From NCBI GenBank assembly GCA_035301485.1, contig DATGUF010000011.1, positions 98,062 through 162,061 of the forward strand: a DNA stretch of 64,000 bases. The letters run 5' to 3'. This document shows, in pieces, positions 59,356 to 64,000 of the stretch. The notes beneath the pieces are model-generated. The model was not told the DNA's origin. It did not search any database and worked only from the letters and a program-made list of their open reading frames with translations. The first letter of the stretch is position 1, and each line of letters begins with the position of its first letter. Made by a program: the position numbers and the translations under genes. The DNA is from CALEAR01 sp035301485 (GTDB lineage: Bacteria > Pseudomonadota > Gammaproteobacteria > Pseudomonadales > Alcanivoracaceae).

Positions 59356-60723
59356 ATGACAGTGAGGCGTTCCAATAAAGCTAAGTATTGGGTGTGGGCG
59401 GGATTATTGGGTGGCATAGCGCTGGTTGCTGTGTTTGTGCTGTTAAGCCAAAGGCCCGCCCATAACGAGCAACACAGCGCACCATTAACGCTAACCGTCA
59501 TTGAAGTTCAGCCCATGCCTTTTGTGATCACGGCCCGTGGTTTTGGCATCACGCGCCCTGTGCAAACATGGCAAGCCATAGCGAATGTGGGCGGCCGAGT
59601 GGTGGAGCGCCACCCTAGCTTTAGTAGCGGTACCTTATTACCCGCTGGCACTTTGCTGATGGCCTTGGATCCAAGCCGCTATGAACTGGCTATTGCTGAG
59701 GTGGAAGCAGAGCTGGCTTCCTTAAAGGCTGAGCAAACGCAACTGGCAGCGGAAGCCAATAACACCGAACAATTACAAGATCTCGAAAAGCAACGCTTGC
59801 AGCTATCGCAAACGGAATTGAACCGTATAAGCAACCTGTTTAAAAAAGGGGCTATTTCCCAATCAAGGCTGGATGAACAGCAACGTGCTGTGCTGGCACA
59901 GCGCCAGCTAGTGCAATCATTGAATAATCAGCTCGCACTGTTACCGGCAAAAAGAGAGCAACTCAAAGCCCAGATCCAGCGTGCCAGCACACGGCTAGGG
60001 CAAAGGCGTGCAGACCTTGCCGATACGCGTTTTGTGGCACCCTATGACGTACGCGTGCGTTCTGTGGCCGTAGAACAGCATCAGTTTGTGCAGGCGGGGC
60101 AGCCGTTATTTCTGGTGGATAATATTGAACAAGCGGAAGTGGAAGCGCAGGTACCGTTAGCCATGTTAAGGCGTTTGATGACCGCCGCACTATTACCTAA
60201 CAGCACCCCTGACACCACCCTAGATATTGCTCAACGCATTGATTTTACAGCCATTGGCGCCCGCGTGAATGTGACGGGCTTTCCCACTGTGAGCTGGCCT
60301 GCCACGGTGAGCCGAGTGGCAAGCGGGCTTGAGCCCGGCACGCGCAGTGGGCGTGTGGTGGTGACGGTGGACGAACCCTACAACCTCGCTAATGTCTTTG
60401 AACGCCCAGCGTTGCAGCGTGACATGCATGTGCAAGTGGTGTTTGCGGTACCCAGCCCGCAGCCTTTATTAGCTGTCCCATCGTCTGCTGTGCATCAAGG
60501 TGAGGTGTATCTTTTAGCCAGCGACAACACCTTGCAGCGCCGTGCAGTAAACGTGGCCTTTGAGCAGAACGGCTTGGCTGTAATTGCTGAAGGGTTAACA
60601 GCGGGCGAGGTGCTCATTGTAGATGATCCGGGTTTTGCCGTGACTGGCTTACCAGTGACGCCGCATCGAGATGAAAAGCGTGAGGCGCAGCTGCAACAGC
60701 AAGCCGTTAAGGGGGCGCCATGA
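59356..60723 (+). CDS. RND efflux periplasmic adaptor (membrane fusion protein)
   Basis: 455 residues. N-terminal membrane helix at about residues 12-31, then a lipoyl-like half motif (IANVGGRVVERHPSFSSGTLLPAG), a helical hairpin rich in Gln/Leu (about residues 115-220, coiled coil), the second lipoyl half and beta-barrel. It links the inner-membrane pump to an outer-membrane channel. GGAG precedes the ATG. The stop overlaps the pump gene in an ATGA. No regulator or outer-membrane factor is in the window. Confidence 0.93.
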   Translation: MTVRRSNKAKYWVWAGLLGGIALVAVFVLLSQRPAHNEQHSAPLTLTVIEVQPMPFVITARGFGITRPVQTWQAIANVGGRVVERHPSFSSGTLLPAGTLLMALDPSRYELAIAEVEAELASLKAEQTQLAAEANNTEQLQDLEKQRLQLSQTELNRISNLFKKGAISQSRLDEQQRAVLAQRQLVQSLNNQLALLPAKREQLKAQIQRASTRLGQRRADLADTRFVAPYDVRVRSVAVEQHQFVQAGQPLFLVDNIEQAEVEAQVPLAMLRRLMTAALLPNSTPDTTLDIAQRIDFTAIGARVNVTGFPTVSWPATVSRVASGLEPGTRSGRVVVTVDEPYNLANVFERPALQRDMHVQVVFAVPSPQPLLAVPSSAVHQGEVYLLASDNTLQRRAVNVAFEQNGLAVIAEGLTAGEVLIVDDPGFAVTGLPVTPHRDEKREAQLQQQAVKGAP

Positions 60724-63700
60724 TTCGTTGGTTTGCAGCCCATCCCACGGCGGCTAATCTGCTATTAATTTTACTGTTAGCCGCCGGCGTGTTCGCCGCC
60801 CCGAGTTTAAAGCGGGAAACCTTTCCCGATTACCGCCCAGTGGAAGCCAGCATTGAAGTGGTATACCGCGGAGCTAGCGCCGCAGATGTGGAAGATGCAG
60901 TATGCCGGCGCTTATATGATGCGGTGAAAGGCATTGATTACCTCGATGAAGTGACCTGCGTGGCGCAAGATAACCTAGCGCGCGCCATGGTGAGCATGCA
61001 AGCTCAGGGCGATGCCATGCGCTTTATTAATGACATTAATACGGAAGTGGGGGCACTGAAAGATTTGCCCGCGCGCACTGAAAAGCCCGTGGTGCGCGAG
61101 CTGCACCGGAGTGATTTAGTGGCCGCAGTGGCGGTGTATGGCGATCTTGCGCAAAACCGGTTGGAAGATTACGCCATGCAGCTTGAAGAGCGGCTGATGG
61201 CACTGCCGGGGGTAGCAAATGTGGCGCCGCAAGGCTTGTCGCAACGCCAGTGGCAAGTGGAAGTGCCGCGGGCCGTGTTGGCTCAGCATGGTTTGTCGGC
61301 CAACGATTTAGCCATGCGTTTACAGCAGCAAAGCGTGGATGTGCCGCTCGGTATTTTAGAAACGCCAGAGCGCCATATTCTATTGCGCTTTACTGATCAG
61401 CGGCGCAGCTTAGAAGAATTGGCCAATGTTGTGGTGGTATCGGGCAGCGGCGGCAGCGAACTGACCTTGGGCGATATTGCCACCTTGCAAGAAAAAGGCG
61501 AGCAGGACGAAGCGCAAATTTATTTTAATCAGCAGCGCGCCATTGTGCTCGAAGTGAGCAAAACGCTGCGTGATGACTCGTTAACCGTATTGGAGCATAT
61601 GCAAGCGTTACTGGCTGAGGAGCGCCAACGTACTGGCGGTGCGGTGCAGCTGAGCATCACGCAAAACATGACTAGCATTGTGCGCGATCGGCTAGAAATG
61701 CTAGTGAGCAACGGCATTTCAGGGCTGGCGCTGCTCATCGTGGTGTTGGCGTTGTTTTTCCGCCTTCGCCTTGCCGTGTGGACCATAGTGGGTTTGCCGG
61801 TGGCATTTATGGGTGCTTTTGTGGTCATGGGGCTCAGTGGTTTATCGCTCAACATGATTACCTTGGTGGCGCTGCTGATGGCCATTGGCATTGTGATGGA
61901 TGATGCAGTGGTGATCGCTGATAACGTGGCGGTGCATGCTTTGCAGGGGGCCACGCCGTTGGCAGCGGTGGTGCAGGGCACGCAGCAAGTGCTGCCCAGT
62001 GTTGTCTCTTCTTTTCTCACCACTGTGTGGGTGTTTGCGCCCTTGTCATTTCTGGTGGGTGAACTTGGCGCTGTACTGAAAGTGCTGCCGGTGGTGTTAA
62101 TCGCTGCCTTGGCGGCCAGTTTAGTGCAAGCACTGTGGGTGTTGCCGCATCATCTAAAAGGCAGCGTTCTAACGTTGCAATCGAGCGCCGATTCGCGTTT
62201 TCGAGTGGCCTTTAATCGCTCCTTTAATGCCTTCCAAGAAAGCGTGGGCAAGTTAGCAGACAAAGCCATTGCGTGGCGTTACGGCGTGCTCGGTGCGGTG
62301 CTGTTGATTTTGCTCGGCACGGTGGGGTTTATGGCGGGCGGGCATGTGAGCTCCGAAGCCATGCCAGCGTTAGACGGCGATACTTTAGAGGCACGTATTT
62401 TAATGCCTCAAGGCACGCCTTTAGCACGCACACAGGCTGTGGCAGCGCAAGTTGAAACAGCCATGTGGCGATTGCACGAACAGCTCACGCCCGTGCAACC
62501 TAATGAAGCGCCCTTTGTGGAAGCAGTGCAAGTGCGCTTTAACCATAACCTGAGCGCCCAAGAAGCCGGTACCCATGTGGCCACTGTGATGGTGGATCTG
62601 TTCAGCGCAGAACACAGAACCATGACCTTAGACGAGCTCACCGCCGCTTGGCGCGCCGAGATCGGAGCAGTGCCGGGTATCACGAGCCTGATCATTCAAG
62701 AGCCAGGTTTTGGCCCCGCTGGTATTCCCATAGAAGTGCGTTTGCAGGGCACGGATCTGCATGAGTTAAAACAGGCGGCGCTGGCAGTGAATTCACAGTT
62801 ATCTGGCTATGCAGCGGTGTACAACATTATTGATGATTTGCGTTTGGGTAAACCGCAGCGTTCGTTCAGCTTAAAAGAGGGCGCACTGGCCTTGGGTTTA
62901 ACGGCAGACATGCTTGGCTCGCAATTGCGTGCTGCGTTCTTGGGCAACATTGTGGATACGCAGCGCATTGGCCAGCGGGATGTGGAAATACGCGTTCGTT
63001 TAGCAGAGCAAGATAGGGCGAGCCTCGATGACCTCGCTGAACAAACCATCATGATGCCAGATGGCCGGCAAGTGCCCTTGGATACAGTGGCCAATAGCGA
63101 AGAAAAGCGCGACTGGGGCATGATTACTCGTGTTAATGGCCAACGTACGGTTACTGTGCAAGCCAATGTGGATGCACGCCAAGCCAGTGCGCAGGATATA
63201 GTGAGCGATATGCAGGCCCATTGGTTGGCGAGCTTGCAGCAGTTGCATCCCAGTGTTCATGTAAGTTTTGAAGGCCAAGTGGCGCGCTCTGCAGAAACAG
63301 CGGGTTCCATTCGCCGCGGTTTGCTCATTGGATTGCTCGGCGTGTTTGTGATTTTGTCTTTTCAGTTTCGCAGCTATGTGGAGCCCTTGATAGTGATGTT
63401 GGCGATACCGTTAGCACTAGTGGGTGCGGTGTGGGGGCATGTACTTTTGGGGTGGTATATTTCCATGCCCTCGTTAATCGGTGCTGCTTCCTTGGCAGGC
63501 ATTGCGGTGAATAACTCCATTCTGTTAATTCAGTTTATTAAAGAGCACCGCAGTGAGGGCATGAACACCATTGCCGCCGCCCAACAGGCCACACGCGACC
63601 GCTTCCGCGCGATTTTTATTACCACTACCACCACCATTGCTGGCTTGCTCCCTTTGTTGGCAGAAACCAGTGTGCAAGCAGCAGCGGTAAAGCCCCTGGT

Positions 63701-63818
63701 GATTTCAGTGGTGTTTGGCTTGCTCACCACCACTGCGTTGGTGTTGATAATGATCCCAGCGCTCTATGTGTTGTTCGATGATTGGGGATGGACAACCAGT
63801 GACCAAGAGGCTGAGTAG
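60720..63818 (+). CDS. RND efflux pump, inner-membrane subunit (HAE1/AcrB type)
   Basis: 1032 residues, the full HAE1 length, twelve membrane helices with two large periplasmic loops. The proton-relay motif ALLMAIGIVMDDAVVIADN (helix 4, acidic pair) is intact, and FVILSFQFRSYVEPLIVMLAIP and the C-terminal TTTTIAGLLPLLAETS segment are typical. Exports drugs, solvents or lipids by proton exchange as a trimer. The second half is less divergent from AcrB than MMPL pumps. Works with the preceding adaptor; the TolC-like partner must be elsewhere. Confidence 0.95.
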   Translation: MIRWFAAHPTAANLLLILLLAAGVFAAPSLKRETFPDYRPVEASIEVVYRGASAADVEDAVCRRLYDAVKGIDYLDEVTCVAQDNLARAMVSMQAQGDAMRFINDINTEVGALKDLPARTEKPVVRELHRSDLVAAVAVYGDLAQNRLEDYAMQLEERLMALPGVANVAPQGLSQRQWQVEVPRAVLAQHGLSANDLAMRLQQQSVDVPLGILETPERHILLRFTDQRRSLEELANVVVVSGSGGSELTLGDIATLQEKGEQDEAQIYFNQQRAIVLEVSKTLRDDSLTVLEHMQALLAEERQRTGGAVQLSITQNMTSIVRDRLEMLVSNGISGLALLIVVLALFFRLRLAVWTIVGLPVAFMGAFVVMGLSGLSLNMITLVALLMAIGIVMDDAVVIADNVAVHALQGATPLAAVVQGTQQVLPSVVSSFLTTVWVFAPLSFLVGELGAVLKVLPVVLIAALAASLVQALWVLPHHLKGSVLTLQSSADSRFRVAFNRSFNAFQESVGKLADKAIAWRYGVLGAVLLILLGTVGFMAGGHVSSEAMPALDGDTLEARILMPQGTPLARTQAVAAQVETAMWRLHEQLTPVQPNEAPFVEAVQVRFNHNLSAQEAGTHVATVMVDLFSAEHRTMTLDELTAAWRAEIGAVPGITSLIIQEPGFGPAGIPIEVRLQGTDLHELKQAALAVNSQLSGYAAVYNIIDDLRLGKPQRSFSLKEGALALGLTADMLGSQLRAAFLGNIVDTQRIGQRDVEIRVRLAEQDRASLDDLAEQTIMMPDGRQVPLDTVANSEEKRDWGMITRVNGQRTVTVQANVDARQASAQDIVSDMQAHWLASLQQLHPSVHVSFEGQVARSAETAGSIRRGLLIGLLGVFVILSFQFRSYVEPLIVMLAIPLALVGAVWGHVLLGWYISMPSLIGAASLAGIAVNNSILLIQFIKEHRSEGMNTIAAAQQATRDRFRAIFITTTTTIAGLLPLLAETSVQAAAVKPLVISVVFGLLTTTALVLIMIPALYVLFDDWGWTTSDQEAE

Positions 63819-63883
63819 CAAGGCCTATAAGCTTTGCTACCTAGTAAATTATGGGTAAGCGGATTATCTGGTTGATGCTTCAC

Positions 63884-64000
63884 CTACTGCTGGTGCATGT
63901 TTCCTTCGCTAATTCCAGCAAGAACCCCACACGCCTCAACTTCCCGGTCATCGTTGCAACTCGCTCTCAGTGAAACGAGTTGTTTCTCAAGCGCTTGCAG
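63884..64000 (-). CDS. MerR-family regulator, C-terminal end only (cut by window edge)
   Basis: 38 residues are visible, read leftwards from base 64000 to the TAG at 63884-63886 with no start in the window. The sequence LQALEKQLVSLRASC followed by ACGVLAGI resembles the dimerisation helix and metal-binding Cys loop of CadR/PbrR/CueR-type MerR proteins (two Cys about 11 residues apart). Convergent with the RND pump gene. Which metal is not clear, and the assignment rests on a short fragment. Confidence 0.55.
   Translation of the reverse strand: MQALEKQLVSLRASCNDDREVEACGVLAGISEGNMHQQ

Noticed and set aside
63852..63974. Short rightward ORF beginning MGKRIIWLM
   Set aside because: No ribosome site, and the opposite frame encodes a recognisable MerR C-terminus.
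1..64000. CRISPR arrays, insertion sequences, prophage or integrated elements
   Set aside because: No regularly spaced repeats, transposase, integrase or phage structural genes were seen on reading through the window.

Overview
The window reads as one contiguous stretch of a gammaproteobacterial chromosome. The evidence is the order alaS-lysC-csrA-tRNA-Ser(GCU), known from Pseudomonas and relatives, together with grxD beside argD-argF, TRAP transporters, copper-resistance genes and HAE1/MMPL-type RND pumps. GC content looks roughly balanced by eye and coding density is high. The oxidative genes (a Baeyer-Villiger-type flavin monooxygenase, an AlkB/XylM-type hydroxylase with its ferredoxin reductase, a GMC alcohol dehydrogenase, a sterol-desaturase-like di-iron enzyme, an acyl-CoA synthetase) suggest an aerobic organism using lipids or hydrocarbons, in the style of marine Alcanivorax/Marinobacter-like bacteria. 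That placement is inference. No insertion sequence, prophage, CRISPR array or rRNA is visible.

Layout. 0-4 kb: the 3' part of alaS, lysC, csrA, tRNA-Ser and a frameshifted SMR exporter. 4-7.1 kb: a leftward four-gene operon (thioesterase, DUF1853, DUF2804, DUF4282). 7.3-16 kb: dinB, ppc, a GlpG-like rhomboid protease, and a complete TRAP operon starting with a TatT-like lipoprotein. 16-25 kb: an aldehyde dehydrogenase, glpK, argD-argF, grxD and an MMPL/RND exporter with an acidic repeat, followed by a non-coding stretch ending in a strong terminator (sRNA candidate). 25-28.5 kb: a CocE/NonD-type lipoprotein hydrolase, a small unknown protein and a methyltransferase. 28.5-35.5 kb: an oxidative cluster of HSL-type hydrolase, BVMO-like monooxygenase, two AraC regulators, a XylA-like reductase and an alkB/xylM-like gene interrupted by an in-frame TAG. 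35.5-39.8 kb: a second, unusual TRAP-like system (fused permease, solute-binding protein, lipoprotein). 40.3-42.5 kb: an operon of a SufU/IscU-like protein, an SQR-like flavoprotein and DUF1641. 42.5-46.3 kb: a hydrolase, MtfA, and a sterol-desaturase-like gene divergent from a third AraC regulator. 46.4-52 kb: copper resistance (copB, copA, DUF411, a small membrane protein) divergent from a two-component system. 52-59 kb: a GMC dehydrogenase with a small membrane protein, wrbA, yqjG divergent from a LysR regulator, an acyl-CoA synthetase and an HdeD-like protein. 59.3-63.8 kb: an RND membrane-fusion protein and pump. The right edge cuts a leftward MerR-family regulator.

How the genes fit together. 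The 28-35 kb cluster looks like a substrate-inducible oxidation module, and two promoter regions in it carry direct repeats with a 21-bp period, as expected for AraC-type operators. The AlkB-like enzyme should be inactive unless the TAG is read through or is an error. The SQR-like operon may link sulfide or persulfide oxidation to an Fe-S scaffold-like protein that lacks one of the usual cysteines. No wholly new system can be proven here. The best candidates for new biology are that operon, the second TRAP-like system, the sRNA candidate at 24.86-24.96 kb, and the DUF1853/DUF2804/DUF4282 operon.
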